Positions 18,757 to 26,882 of a stretch of DNA of 64,000 nucleotides are shown in pieces. The translations under genes were made by a program, and so were the position numbers. Origin of the DNA: Variovorax sp. dw_308. Lineage in GTDB: Bacteria > Pseudomonadota > Gammaproteobacteria > Burkholderiales > Burkholderiaceae_C. Where the stretch lies: assembly GCF_019207085.1 (NCBI RefSeq), contig NZ_JAATOM010000016.1, positions 84,323 through 148,322 on the forward strand. The letters are read 5' to 3'. Under the pieces are notes generated by a model. That model did no database searches and was not told the origin of the DNA. It saw nothing but the letters and a program-made list of their open reading frames with translations. Each line of letters begins with the position of its first letter. The first letter of the stretch is position 1.

Positions 18757-18912
18757 CCTACTGCGCCGGTCGCTTCGCGACTCCCCTGCGCTGCTCACGT
18801 TTGGCGGGGTCCACATGAACTCGCTTCGCTCAAACAGCATGTGGCCCTGATCCGCCAAACGCTCCGCTGCTCGGCGGCGCAGAAGGGCTCGCCCACCCCG
18901 CACCGCATGCCA
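18757..18912 (+). repeat. Structured repeat, copy 1, with long hairpin
   Basis: This copy contains a hairpin with outer stem CGTTTGGCGG (18798-18807) and CCGCCAAACG (18852-18861), all ten positions paired. The inner stem is CCACATG (18811-18817) with CATGTGG (18838-18844). The loop contains CTCGCTTCGCTC, itself a small palindrome. An inverted second copy lies at 19061-19213. Flanks of both copies match: GCCGGTCGCTTCGCGAC on one side, GCTGCTCGGCGGC on the other. No gene is visible in it. Confidence 0.8.
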
Positions 18913-18980
18913 CCCGCCGACGTGGACACGCGGCGCCGGTATCACGACCTCTGCTGATTCTTCGCCCTCGGCCGGTCTTG

Positions 18981-19017
18981 CTCCCTCTCCCTCTGGGAGA
19001 GGGCTGGGGTGAGGGCC
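18981..19017. repeat. CCCTCTCCC-type palindromic repeat
   Basis: CTCCCTCTCCCTCTGGGAGA and then GGGCTGGGGTGAGGGCC form the same palindrome type as at 14519-14741 and 49924-49959. It sits between the two inverted copies of the structured repeat in the livG-livF gap. The remaining bases of the gap 18623-19274 show no gene. Confidence 0.75.
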
Positions 19018-19060
19018 GCCGCCTCCCCAAGGGACGTGAAGATCGATCACCCCCAAGCCC

Positions 19061-19213
19061 GGCATGCGATGCGCGACGGGCGCCGCCTCTGTGCCGCCGA
19101 GCAGCGCAGCCTTTCGCGGATGAGGGCTGGCGATTGTCTGAGCGAAGCGAGTTTGAGCCAGACCCCGCGAAAGGCGAGCAGCGCAGGGAAGTCGCGAAGC
19201 GACCGGCACAGTG
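19061..19213 (-). repeat. Structured repeat, copy 2 (inverted), with covarying hairpin
   Basis: Read on the minus strand this matches copy 1 across about 150 bases. Its outer stem is CCTTTCGCGG (19110-19119) with CCGCGAAAGG (19165-19174), again fully paired. Relative to copy 1, two base pairs changed on both sides (G-C to C-G). The inner stem CTGGC (19127-19131) with GCCAG (19157-19161) also differs from copy 1 yet pairs, and the loop keeps GAGCGAAGCGAG. Compensatory change indicates that the fold, rather than the exact sequence, is conserved. Confidence 0.8.
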
Positions 19214-19274
19214 AAGGCGACCGGCGCGCATCGCATGCCGGGCGCTCTCCGCGACGACAAGGACAACAAACCGC

Positions 19275-20087
19275 TCACGCCACCCTCCGCAAACTGCTCA
19301 CGTCATCCACCGTCCCCAGATACGCCTCGACCACTTTCGCATCCGACTGAACCTCGCGCGGCGTCCCCGTCGCGATCTCCTCGCCCTGGTTCATCGCCAG
19401 CACGCGATCGGACACCTTGGACACCAGCGACATGTCGTGCTCCACCATCAGCACCGACACGCCCAGCTCCTGCTGGATGTCCTGGATCCAGAACGCCATG
19501 TCGGCCGTCTCCTCGACGTTCAACCCCGAGGATGGCTCATCGAGCAACAGCAACTTCGGTTCCGTGCACAACGCACGCGCCAGCTCCACCACCTTGCGCA
19601 CGCCATACGGCAAGCCCGCCACCATCGAGTCCCGATGGTGCTGCAGGTCGAGCAGGTCGATCACCTGCTCCGCCTTCTCGCGCGCCGCGACTTCCGCGCG
19701 GCGCGTGGCCGGCGTGAAGAACACTTCATTCCAGAAGCCCGTCTGGCGATGCGTGTGCCGGCCGATCAGCAGGTTCTGCAACACCGTCGCGTACTCGAAC
19801 AACTCGATGTTCTGGAAAGTGCGCGCAATGCCCAGCGCGGCAATCGCATGCGGCGCCTGCTGCGTCAACGCGAGCGGCGTGCCCTCGCCATGCCAGGTGA
19901 TCTCGCCGGAGGTCGGCGTGTAGATGCGGCTGATCAGGTTGAACACCGTCGTCTTGCCCGCGCCATTCGGGCCGATCAAGGTGAACACCTCGCCGCGCCG
20001 CACGTCGAAGCTCACCTTGTTGACTGCGAGCACGCCGCCGAAGCGCACGCTCAGGTCCCTGGCGGAGAGAAGGATGTCGCTGCTCAT
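19275..20087 (-). CDS. Branched-chain-amino-acid-type ABC transporter ATPase, LivG-like
   Basis: The 270-residue ATPase has Walker A GPNGAGKT (residues 39-46), the LivG-typical ARTFQNIELFEYATVLQNLL, a divergent signature LPYGVRKVVELARAL and Walker B LLLLDEPSSGLN. Its start overlaps the livM stop by four bases (ATGA), showing tight coupling to the permeases. It is the partner of LivF on the cytoplasmic face of the importer. The signature deviates from LSGGQ as LivG proteins often do. Confidence 0.92.
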   Translation of the reverse strand: MSSDILLSARDLSVRFGGVLAVNKVSFDVRRGEVFTLIGPNGAGKTTVFNLISRIYTPTSGEITWHGEGTPLALTQQAPHAIAALGIARTFQNIELFEYATVLQNLLIGRHTHRQTGFWNEVFFTPATRRAEVAAREKAEQVIDLLDLQHHRDSMVAGLPYGVRKVVELARALCTEPKLLLLDEPSSGLNVEETADMAFWIQDIQQELGVSVLMVEHDMSLVSKVSDRVLAMNQGEEIATGTPREVQSDAKVVEAYLGTVDDVSSLRRVA

Positions 20088-21160
20088 CTGAGGCGGTCCG
20101 ACTTGGTGAAGGATTTCTGCCGCTTGAACAGCCCGCGCCTATAGAAAGGGAAGAGCTGCAGCCAGGTCCGCACCTTCAGCCAGCGGCCGTACAGGCCCAG
20201 CGGCTCGAACATCACGAATGCGATCAGCACCAGCCCGTAGACCAGCCCTTGCAAGCCCGGCGCCTGCCCCACCACCGCCGGCAGGTAATCCTTGCCCATC
20301 GAGATCAACTGCGGCATCGCGATCAGGAAGATCGCGCCGAGGAAGGCGCCGTGCACCGATCCCAGCCCGCCGATCACCACCATCAGCAACAAGTCGATCG
20401 ACTGGATGATGTTGAACTGGTCCGGCGAGATGAAGCTCAGCTTGTGCGCATACAACCCGCCGCCCACGCCGGCGAGCGCGGCTGAGATGGCGAAGGACAT
20501 CGTCTTGTACCGCGCCAGGTGAATGCCCATGCTCTGCGCCGAGATCTCGGAGTCGCGGATCGCCACGAAGGCCCGCCCCGTCGGCGAGCGCAGCAGGTTC
20601 AGGATGCCCAGCGTGGCCAGCACCGCGATCACCAGGCACAGGTAATAGAAGCCATTGCCAGCGCCCAGATCCAGGCCGAACAGGGTCGCCGTCTTTACAT
20701 GCAAGCCCGAGTTGCCGCCCGTCACGCTCTCCCACCGCGCGAACACTTCCTCGACGATGAAGCCGAAGGACAAGGTCGCGATGCCGAGATAGATGCCCTT
20801 CACGCGCAGCGCCGGCATCGCCACCACCACGCCCACCGCAGCCGACAGCGCTGCGGCCCCCAGCAGCGCGATCGGAACGGGCACGCCCATGTTGCTCAGC
20901 ACCGCCTGCGTGTACGCGCCCGTGCCGAGGAAGGCGGCATGGCCGATCGAGAACTGTCCGGTGAAGCCCGCGAGCAGCATCAGCCCCAGACCGACGATGC
21001 CGTAGATCAACACGAAGGTGAGCTGCGCCATCCAGTACTCGGGCACCACCCAGGGAGCCACCAGCAACGCGACGCACAGCAGTCCATACCAGAACGTATG
21101 GCCGCCGTGCTTGGCCAACGCAATGTCCTGCGCGTAGGAAGTCTTGAAGAGGAATCGCAT
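20084..21160 (-). CDS. Branched-chain-amino-acid-type ABC transporter permease, LivM-like
   Basis: The inner-membrane permease has about 358 residues, with the LivM signature stretch YGIVGLGLMLLAGFTGQFSI followed by GHAAFLGTGAY, and the later loop IRDSEISAQSMGIHLARYK that contacts the ATPases. The start at 21160 overlaps the livH stop by one base (TGATG). A polar C-terminal tail of about 35 residues (KVRTWLQLFPFYRRGLFKRQ) extends past the last span. Together with LivH it forms the translocation path. Confidence 0.92.
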   Translation of the reverse strand: MRFLFKTSYAQDIALAKHGGHTFWYGLLCVALLVAPWVVPEYWMAQLTFVLIYGIVGLGLMLLAGFTGQFSIGHAAFLGTGAYTQAVLSNMGVPVPIALLGAAALSAAVGVVVAMPALRVKGIYLGIATLSFGFIVEEVFARWESVTGGNSGLHVKTATLFGLDLGAGNGFYYLCLVIAVLATLGILNLLRSPTGRAFVAIRDSEISAQSMGIHLARYKTMSFAISAALAGVGGGLYAHKLSFISPDQFNIIQSIDLLLMVVIGGLGSVHGAFLGAIFLIAMPQLISMGKDYLPAVVGQAPGLQGLVYGLVLIAFVMFEPLGLYGRWLKVRTWLQLFPFYRRGLFKRQKSFTKSDRLR

Positions 21161-22038
21161 CAGACCTTCTTGCGCAGCTTCTCGCCGAACAATCCGTTGG
21201 GCTTGAACATCAGCATCAGCAGCACCACGATGTACGGCGCCGTGTCCTTGAAGCCGTCCGGCAGGTAGAAGCCCGAGAACGACTCCACCACGCCGATCAC
21301 CAGCCCGCCGACGATCGCGCCGGGCAGGCTGCCGAAGCCGCCCACCACCGCCGCCGGAAAGGCCTTGAGCCCGATGAAGCCCATGTTCGCGTGCACGAAA
21401 GTGATGGGTGCGAGCAGCATGCCCGCGATCGCCGCCACCGCCGCCGCCAGCCCCCACACCAGCCCGTTGAGACGCTTCACCGGAATGCCCATGTAGTAAG
21501 CCGCGAGCTGGTTCTGCGAGGAGGCCTGCATCGCGATGCCGAGCTTGCTGTAGCGGAACATCGCGAACAGCAGCCCGCACAACACCGCCGTCGCCACGAT
21601 GATCACCATCTGCTCGACGTTGAGCACCAGCGCGCCGAGCTTCCAGATCTGGTCCTTGTAAGGCACGGGCAGCGTATTGGTCTCGGTGCCGATGCCCGGC
21701 AGCATCGTGATGACGCCGCGCGCGACATAGGCGATGCCGATGGTCAGCATCACGATCGAGAACTGAGGCTGGCCGAGGATCGGGCGGATCACGAGCAACT
21801 CCAGCAGCACGCCGAAAGCGGCCATCGCGACGATCGCCAGTAGAGCCGCCATCCAGAACGGCATGCCCATCATCGAGATGCCGACGAAGGCCGCGAAGGC
21901 GCCGAGCATCATCAGTTCGCCCTGCGCAAAGCTCACCGTCTCGGTGGCCTTGTAGATCAGCACGAAGCCAAGCGCGATCAGGCCGTAGATGCAGCCCTGC
22001 GCAATGCCGGAAATCAGCAGCTGTAAGACTTGCAGCAA
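21160..22038 (-). CDS. Branched-chain-amino-acid-type ABC transporter permease, LivH-like
   Basis: The 292-residue permease begins LQVLQLLISGIAQGCIYGLI and contains TVSFAQGELMMLGAF and GIPVKRLNGLVWGLAAAVAA, all typical of LivH. I start it at TTG 22038 because GGGAGG lies six bases upstream and the first membrane span begins right after; an ATG further upstream would add about 23 non-family residues. It is the first gene of the transport operon and lies 16 bases from the AraC-type gene on the same strand, so regulator and transporter may share a transcript. Confidence 0.9.
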   Translation of the reverse strand: MLQVLQLLISGIAQGCIYGLIALGFVLIYKATETVSFAQGELMMLGAFAAFVGISMMGMPFWMAALLAIVAMAAFGVLLELLVIRPILGQPQFSIVMLTIGIAYVARGVITMLPGIGTETNTLPVPYKDQIWKLGALVLNVEQMVIIVATAVLCGLLFAMFRYSKLGIAMQASSQNQLAAYYMGIPVKRLNGLVWGLAAAVAAIAGMLLAPITFVHANMGFIGLKAFPAAVVGGFGSLPGAIVGGLVIGVVESFSGFYLPDGFKDTAPYIVVLLMLMFKPNGLFGEKLRKKV

Positions 22039-22054
22039 GAAAGGCCTCCCGAAT

Positions 22055-22873
22055 TCACAACACCACCCGCCCTGCGTCGTGCAACGCAAGGCGGCGCGAG
22101 CCGGCAAGAATGTCGCTCGGACGCAGGCCGTACACCTGCCGGATCGAATGGCTGAAATGTGTGGAATCGGGATAGCCCGCGTCGAGGGCGATGTCGGTCA
22201 GCGTGGACGGCTCGCGCACGTAGCGCAGCAGGCTGCGCGCGCGCTTCCAGGCGCGGAAGGCGCGGAAGGGCACGCCGATCTCCTGCTTGAACAGGTGCAG
22301 GAAGCGCGAGAAGGAAAGATGCACCAGGGCTGCACAGGACTCGGCCGACGCGGTGCCGGCCGGGTCGATATTGATGCGGTCGACGACCTCGCGAATGCGC
22401 GCGTCGAAGGTGCGCGGCTTCAGCGCCGCGCCGAAGAACAAGGTGTCGAAGTCGAAGCTGTTGAAGCATTCGCGGCCCGACGCCGCAAGCAGCCGGGCAT
22501 GGCCGTCGCGCACACGCTGCACGAAGGCCGGCGCGTCGTCGACCGGGCCGCAGTGGTGCATGAACGAAGGCAATGCACCGGCGTCCACGGAGTCGGCTTC
22601 GATGAGCAGGTTGAGGATGAGCGGACTCTCGCTCTGCACCTGGTGCGGCACCTGCGCCGGCACCACCAGCAACTCACCGCTTTGCCACGCGCCGCCGCCG
22701 ATGCGGATGCGGTTGGGTGGCGCGCCGGCCGGCGTCACATACACGCCGTGCCCGCCAAGCGTCCGCTCGCCCGCGGCGCCGAGCAGGCCTGCATAGAAAA
22801 CGCGCTGCGTCGTGATCCACATGAGTCGCTCGCCCCTCTTCACAGGTCGTGCGCTGCCGGTTGAGTCCTGCAT
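22055..22873 (-). CDS. AraC-family transcriptional regulator with cupin-like sensor domain
   Basis: The 272-residue protein has an N-terminal cupin-like region (GHGVYVTPAGAPPNRI and ELLVVPAQVPHQVQ) and a C-terminal double helix-turn-helix. The last part, LTDIALDAGYPDSTHFSHSI followed by RQVYGLRPSDIL, is the AraC signature. The start at 22873 is supported by AGGAGG ten bases upstream; a longer frame exists but its extra residues are low-complexity Gln. It immediately precedes the liv-type operon on the same strand and probably controls it in response to the transported acid or its CoA ester. Confidence 0.85.
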   Translation of the reverse strand: MQDSTGSARPVKRGERLMWITTQRVFYAGLLGAAGERTLGGHGVYVTPAGAPPNRIRIGGGAWQSGELLVVPAQVPHQVQSESPLILNLLIEADSVDAGALPSFMHHCGPVDDAPAFVQRVRDGHARLLAASGRECFNSFDFDTLFFGAALKPRTFDARIREVVDRINIDPAGTASAESCAALVHLSFSRFLHLFKQEIGVPFRAFRAWKRARSLLRYVREPSTLTDIALDAGYPDSTHFSHSIRQVYGLRPSDILAGSRRLALHDAGRVVL

Positions 22874-23037
22874 GCCCTTGTTGCCTCCTGTGTGTGTGGA
22901 ATCGGTTGGCTGCCGCTTTTGTTGTAATGATTGCAGTTGCTGCTCTCGCTGCGCCATCCGTTTCGCGATCGGGGCATCGTAGCGGCGCAAATCGACGCGA
23001 GAGGCCCATTTGCGCCGGGACTTTCCCTAGTTGGGGT

Positions 23038-23976
23038 TCACCGCAATGCGCGCCGCAGTTCGGCCGCGCAAAGGCCGACGGCCGCATTCGCTTCGTCGAG
23101 CACCTTGCCCATCGTGATGAAGCCGTGGATCTGGCGCTCGAAGCAGACGTAGGTCGCGCGGTTGCCGGCGGCGGCCAGCGTGTCGGCATATTCAAGGCCT
23201 TCGTCGCGCAGCGGATCGAAGCCGGCGGTGATCACGAGCGCGGGTGGCAGCTTCGACAAGTCCTTGTGCAGCAGCGGCGACGCGCGCCAGTCGAGGTCCT
23301 GCGCCACGTCGGTGATGTAGTGGTCGTGGAAGTAGGTGATGGTGTCGGCCTCGAGCAGGTAGCCCTTGCCGTTGGTGGTGTGCGAGGCATGGCCGCGGCG
23401 CATGTCGGTGCCGGGGTAGATCAGAAGCTGGAATGCGATCGGCAGATCGCCGGCATCGCGCGCCATGATCGACATCACGGCAGCGAGGTTGCCGCCTGCG
23501 CTGTCGCCGCCGACGGCCAGGCGGTTGGCATCGATGCCGAGCGAGGCCGCCTCCTGGCGGATCCAGCGCGTGGCCGCCCACGAGTCGTCGACGGCCGCGG
23601 GGAAGCGGTGCTCGGGCGCAAGCCGGTAGTCCACCGCGACCACCGCGCAGCCGGAGCCGTTGCACAGCTCGCGGCACAGCACGTCATGCGTGTCGAGGTC
23701 GCCGATGACCCAGCCGCCGCCGTGGTAGTAGACGAGCACGGGCAACACCTCGCCGGGCTGGCTGCCCATCGGGCGGTAGAGGCGTAGCGGGATTGCGCCT
23801 GCGGGGCCGGGAGCGCTGAGCTCGCGCACTTCGGCGACGGCGGAGGGCTCGGGCTGCGTGACGGCGCGGCGGTCGCGGTAGAAGGCGCGGGCTTCGACGG
23901 CGGGCAACGTGTGCGTCGGCGGCACGTTGCGCGATGCGATGAAGTCGAGCAGGCCGCGGGCTTGGGGGTGGAGCAT
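23038..23976 (-). CDS. Alpha/beta hydrolase, hormone-sensitive-lipase (HSL) family esterase
   Basis: The 312-residue protein is a cytoplasmic carboxylesterase of bacterial family IV. It shows the oxyanion motif HGGG (residues 85-88), the nucleophile elbow GDSAG with S159, acid D254 in FDPLRDEG, and H284 in IHGF, giving a complete triad. AAGGGA lies four bases before the ATG at 23976. A much longer in-frame extension upstream is unlikely to be translated because family members begin at about this point. It is alone on the minus strand between the AraC gene and the effector module; its physiological ester is unknown. Confidence 0.92.
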   Translation of the reverse strand: MLHPQARGLLDFIASRNVPPTHTLPAVEARAFYRDRRAVTQPEPSAVAEVRELSAPGPAGAIPLRLYRPMGSQPGEVLPVLVYYHGGGWVIGDLDTHDVLCRELCNGSGCAVVAVDYRLAPEHRFPAAVDDSWAATRWIRQEAASLGIDANRLAVGGDSAGGNLAAVMSIMARDAGDLPIAFQLLIYPGTDMRRGHASHTTNGKGYLLEADTITYFHDHYITDVAQDLDWRASPLLHKDLSKLPPALVITAGFDPLRDEGLEYADTLAAAGNRATYVCFERQIHGFITMGKVLDEANAAVGLCAAELRRALR

Positions 23977-24142
23977 GGGGTCCCTTGAAAGGCTGAGGAA
24001 GGGACCAGTTTCGAACGAATGACGGGATGGCGGTATCAGCAGGCACCCGGATGTCCGCTCGATACGCGGGGCTCTGTTGACCGCATGGGTCCGCGTCAGT
24101 AGTCGAGCTTGCCGTCCGTGCGCTGGCGCCACCTGAGGCGGG

Positions 24143-25057
24143 TCAGTTGCGCGGCATGCGCTTTGGAGGCAAGGGGCAGATGCGGTCGATGTCTGGGAAT
24201 TTCTTCGTCCTGTCGTCTTCACGCTCTCGCCAAAGTCGCTCATAGCACCCGCTGCGAATGACGTCCTTCTCAAACCCATACTCACCGTCTCTGAACAATA
24301 CCCATAGATCAAATAGGCTCTGAACATGACCAAGCTTTGCAGCTGCCTGATAGGCCATCAACGCCTCCTTGGGCTTGCTTTCATAGCCCACGTATTGCCT
24401 TGCGAGCGCGTAGCCTGCTTCGCCAAGTCCTTGATCGAGCGCGCACTGGAACATGGCGCGAGCAACGGCGAAGCCTCGCTCCTTCTCATCGGGACCGAGC
24501 TGTGCGACAGCCTTTCGTATGGTCTCGCCCGCAGAAAGCTGCCCCTGTGCGTTCCCTAAGTCCGCCGCCCTTCGGAAATACGAAAGCGCTGCTTTGCGGT
24601 CTTCTGTCACACCGATGCCTTGTTGCAGGAACGTGCCCATGTGGTAGTACCCCATGCCAATGTTCATCGCTATCAGCTTCTCGGCCCACTCGACCGCATT
24701 CGCGTCGCTGGGCTTCACGCCATCGCCATCGAGATACATCACCACAAGGTTATTCATGGCGAGCACATGCCCGTGCTCGGCGGCTCTCTTTGTCAGTGCA
24801 AAGGCCTCTTTCAGGAGCGCCTCATCGTCTTTGGCCGTGCCCGCTCGATGCAGGCCGCTGCCTCGCTGGAACCAGACTTCGGCATCAGGCTCGCCCGCGA
24901 CTTTTGGCCAAGTGTCCTTTTCATGGGCGCATTGGAATGTGAGCGCTTTCCAGTCGATGCTGAGAGTGGTCATAGGCTTGCTCCCGGAGCGGGTGTCGCA
25001 ACCGAAGAGAACGGCTGCAACAGACAATAAAACGGCGACGCAACGGTGCGAATCCAC
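24143..25057 (-). CDS. Sel1-repeat lipoprotein, probable immunity protein to the adjacent phospholipase effector
   Basis: The 304-residue product begins with a lipoprotein signal: VAVLLSVAAVLFGC with lipobox Cys C20, so it should be anchored facing the periplasm. The mature part contains Sel1-type helical repeats, for example LIAMNIGMGYYHMGTFLQQG followed by DRKAALSYFRRAADLGNAQG. It starts at a GTG three bases after the stop of the phospholipase D gene, implying coupling. Sel1-repeat proteins beside Tle5 phospholipase D effectors are known as immunity proteins, and a periplasmic location fits a toxin that attacks membranes there. The role here is inferred from this arrangement. GC is clearly below that of neighbouring genes. 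Confidence 0.75.
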   Translation of the reverse strand: MDSHRCVAVLLSVAAVLFGCDTRSGSKPMTTLSIDWKALTFQCAHEKDTWPKVAGEPDAEVWFQRGSGLHRAGTAKDDEALLKEAFALTKRAAEHGHVLAMNNLVVMYLDGDGVKPSDANAVEWAEKLIAMNIGMGYYHMGTFLQQGIGVTEDRKAALSYFRRAADLGNAQGQLSAGETIRKAVAQLGPDEKERGFAVARAMFQCALDQGLGEAGYALARQYVGYESKPKEALMAYQAAAKLGHVQSLFDLWVLFRDGEYGFEKDVIRSGCYERLWREREDDRTKKFPDIDRICPLPPKRMPRN

Positions 25058-25060
25058 AGG

Positions 25061-26875
25061 TCAATCCGGGCGCCGGTTGGCAAAGAATCCAGAAGGAGAG
25101 TCATCATAGAACTCGATAAGCGCCGACGACAGTGCGCTTCCATTGGCTTTTGCCTCGCCATTCCTTGCAGTGATCGTCTGCCACGCGCGAAACTCCTCTT
25201 TCAAATCATTTCCTGGCTTGCGCTTTGTATGTATCTCCCACAATCGCTGACGCCATTCCCTAGCTATGTCAGGCGCAGGCACCGCAATATTGAGTTCCGA
25301 GTCCGACTCCATGCTGCGCACATTCACGTTGGCCGATCCGACTGTGAAGAACACGTCGTCGACTAACAGCAATTTAGAGTGCACGTAGATGTTCTTGTAG
25401 TCGGCAACAGCCGGCGGTTGATAAATGCTGATGTTGGGAAAGCCCGTCGAGCTTGCGCCACCCACGGGAAGTGCTTGCGGTAAATCTTGCTTGAACCCAC
25501 TCGCGCACAGGGTGCATACATGAATATTCACGCCCTCAAGATCCCTCTTTCGCAATGCACGACTGTCCTCAGACTCGGATTTTCTGCCTTCCTCCTGTTT
25601 CTCGATCCTCGGCAAATGATTGGATTTCCCCAGCGCATTGAGCATGTCGTAGGTGCTCACGCGTCCAGTCAGCTCCGGAACGTTTGTGACCACAAAAATG
25701 TAGAAGTCGCGCTTCCAACCGCCTGCCTTGAGCTTCCTGCGCACTTCGCGAAGATGCATCGCCAATTCGAGATTGCGAAAGTACTGGTTCTCAAAATACA
25801 CGTAGCTGCGCGCATTGCTCAGCGCAATCTTGTAGACATCCAGGATGGACTGATCCCCCTCCTGCGGCTGAGTTCGGCAAATTTGTGCCATTTGTGGTTT
25901 GCCACGCTTGGCCGCCGACGCTTCGAACGCACTAGGTTTCAGCGTTTTTCTTGATTCGGGAATAGGCATATCACCCCAAAACCAGGGCTGCGCCTTAGTC
26001 CACGCAGTCGAGAAGTTTTCGTTCAAGTCGAACAGCACTGGGCCGAAAACGCGGGACGAAAGATCTTGCCAAGGCCCGAAGCCAAGTCGCAGGGCGCTGT
26101 CGTAGTCGTGGCTGTCGGAATCCCAGTAGTCATTCATCGAGTTGTGGCCCATGACGAAGCCAACCGCTGCATCAGGCAACTCGTAATCCACGAGCAGCAT
26201 CTTTTGATGATGCGAAGCGGTTGTTGCCAGCGCAGTTGTCATCGTGCTCCGGCCGTGTTTCGCGATCTCCCGATTCCAGATGTGCGAACTGTCCGAACTG
26301 TCGAAACCACGCCTTCGAAAGGACATGTTTCCGTTCTTCTCTGCAAACCAGCGGCGATTGAATGCCATGGCTTCAGGGTCATTTTTCAGCATGGCCCCGC
26401 TGCTGGTCAGGATTCCGTACTTGTTTTCTTTGTCGCGGTCTCCACTGGCATTGCCGGCGGAGGTCGCTCCAACGCCCGAACCCAAACCCGCTGCCCCTCC
26501 ACCGCTCCCGAACAAGCCGTCTCCTGCTGTGGGTTCGGTCCCTGGAAAAGCACCGCTCCAGACAAGCACTCGGACTTGGAGGCCGGCCTTGGCTTTTTGC
26601 AGAAGCAGTTCTCCGTAGCGCAGACCATCAGGGCGACGTAAGCGCATGCTCGGGTCGAAGCCCCACGTGATGATGTCGATGCTCTTGGTTGCTCCAGAGA
26701 CTGCGGCATGCACTGCGCCGAATGCCTGTTCGCCATTAGTAAGCGGCTCGACGAAGTTTGCGGCACGCGGCGGGTACTTGCTTTTTTGAGTGAACCATGG
26801 CTGAGTCAGATTCACGTCACGCTTAACGTCCAGCGCAATGGCCGTCTTTTCGACGGGAGGTGTGAATGTGGTCAT
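25061..26875 (-). CDS. Phospholipase D-family type VI secretion effector (Tle5-like)
   Basis: The 604-residue protein has two complete HKD motifs: H223-x-K225-x4-D230 in SHHQKMLLVD and H499-x-K501-x4-D506 in VHSKLLLVD. These are the paired active-site halves of phospholipase D, which hydrolyses membrane phospholipids. There is no signal peptide, as expected for a cargo delivered by the type VI apparatus. A Gly/Ala-rich linker (about residues 120-145) interrupts the first half. The start at 26875 follows the vgrG stop by seven bases. VgrG, then phospholipase D, then Sel1 lipoprotein is the Tle5-type cassette order. GC of the gene is visibly lower: 48% by hand count in 25201-25260 against 68% in 29221-29280 of vgrG. 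Confidence 0.85.
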   Translation of the reverse strand: MTTFTPPVEKTAIALDVKRDVNLTQPWFTQKSKYPPRAANFVEPLTNGEQAFGAVHAAVSGATKSIDIITWGFDPSMRLRRPDGLRYGELLLQKAKAGLQVRVLVWSGAFPGTEPTAGDGLFGSGGGAAGLGSGVGATSAGNASGDRDKENKYGILTSSGAMLKNDPEAMAFNRRWFAEKNGNMSFRRRGFDSSDSSHIWNREIAKHGRSTMTTALATTASHHQKMLLVDYELPDAAVGFVMGHNSMNDYWDSDSHDYDSALRLGFGPWQDLSSRVFGPVLFDLNENFSTAWTKAQPWFWGDMPIPESRKTLKPSAFEASAAKRGKPQMAQICRTQPQEGDQSILDVYKIALSNARSYVYFENQYFRNLELAMHLREVRRKLKAGGWKRDFYIFVVTNVPELTGRVSTYDMLNALGKSNHLPRIEKQEEGRKSESEDSRALRKRDLEGVNIHVCTLCASGFKQDLPQALPVGGASSTGFPNISIYQPPAVADYKNIYVHSKLLLVDDVFFTVGSANVNVRSMESDSELNIAVPAPDIAREWRQRLWEIHTKRKPGNDLKEEFRAWQTITARNGEAKANGSALSSALIEFYDDSPSGFFANRRPD

Positions 26876-26882
26876 CGAAATT

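Noticed and set aside
18623..19274. A missing gene between livF and livG
   Set aside because: All frames here are short and repeat-derived. The sequence is explained by two inverted structured repeats and a CCCTCTCCC palindrome.
25061..26875. Housekeeping cardiolipin synthase
   Set aside because: Although it has two HKD motifs, it lacks membrane spans or a lipoprotein signal and sits between vgrG and a Sel1 lipoprotein, which fits a secreted effector better. The gene at 33817 is the ClsC-like enzyme.
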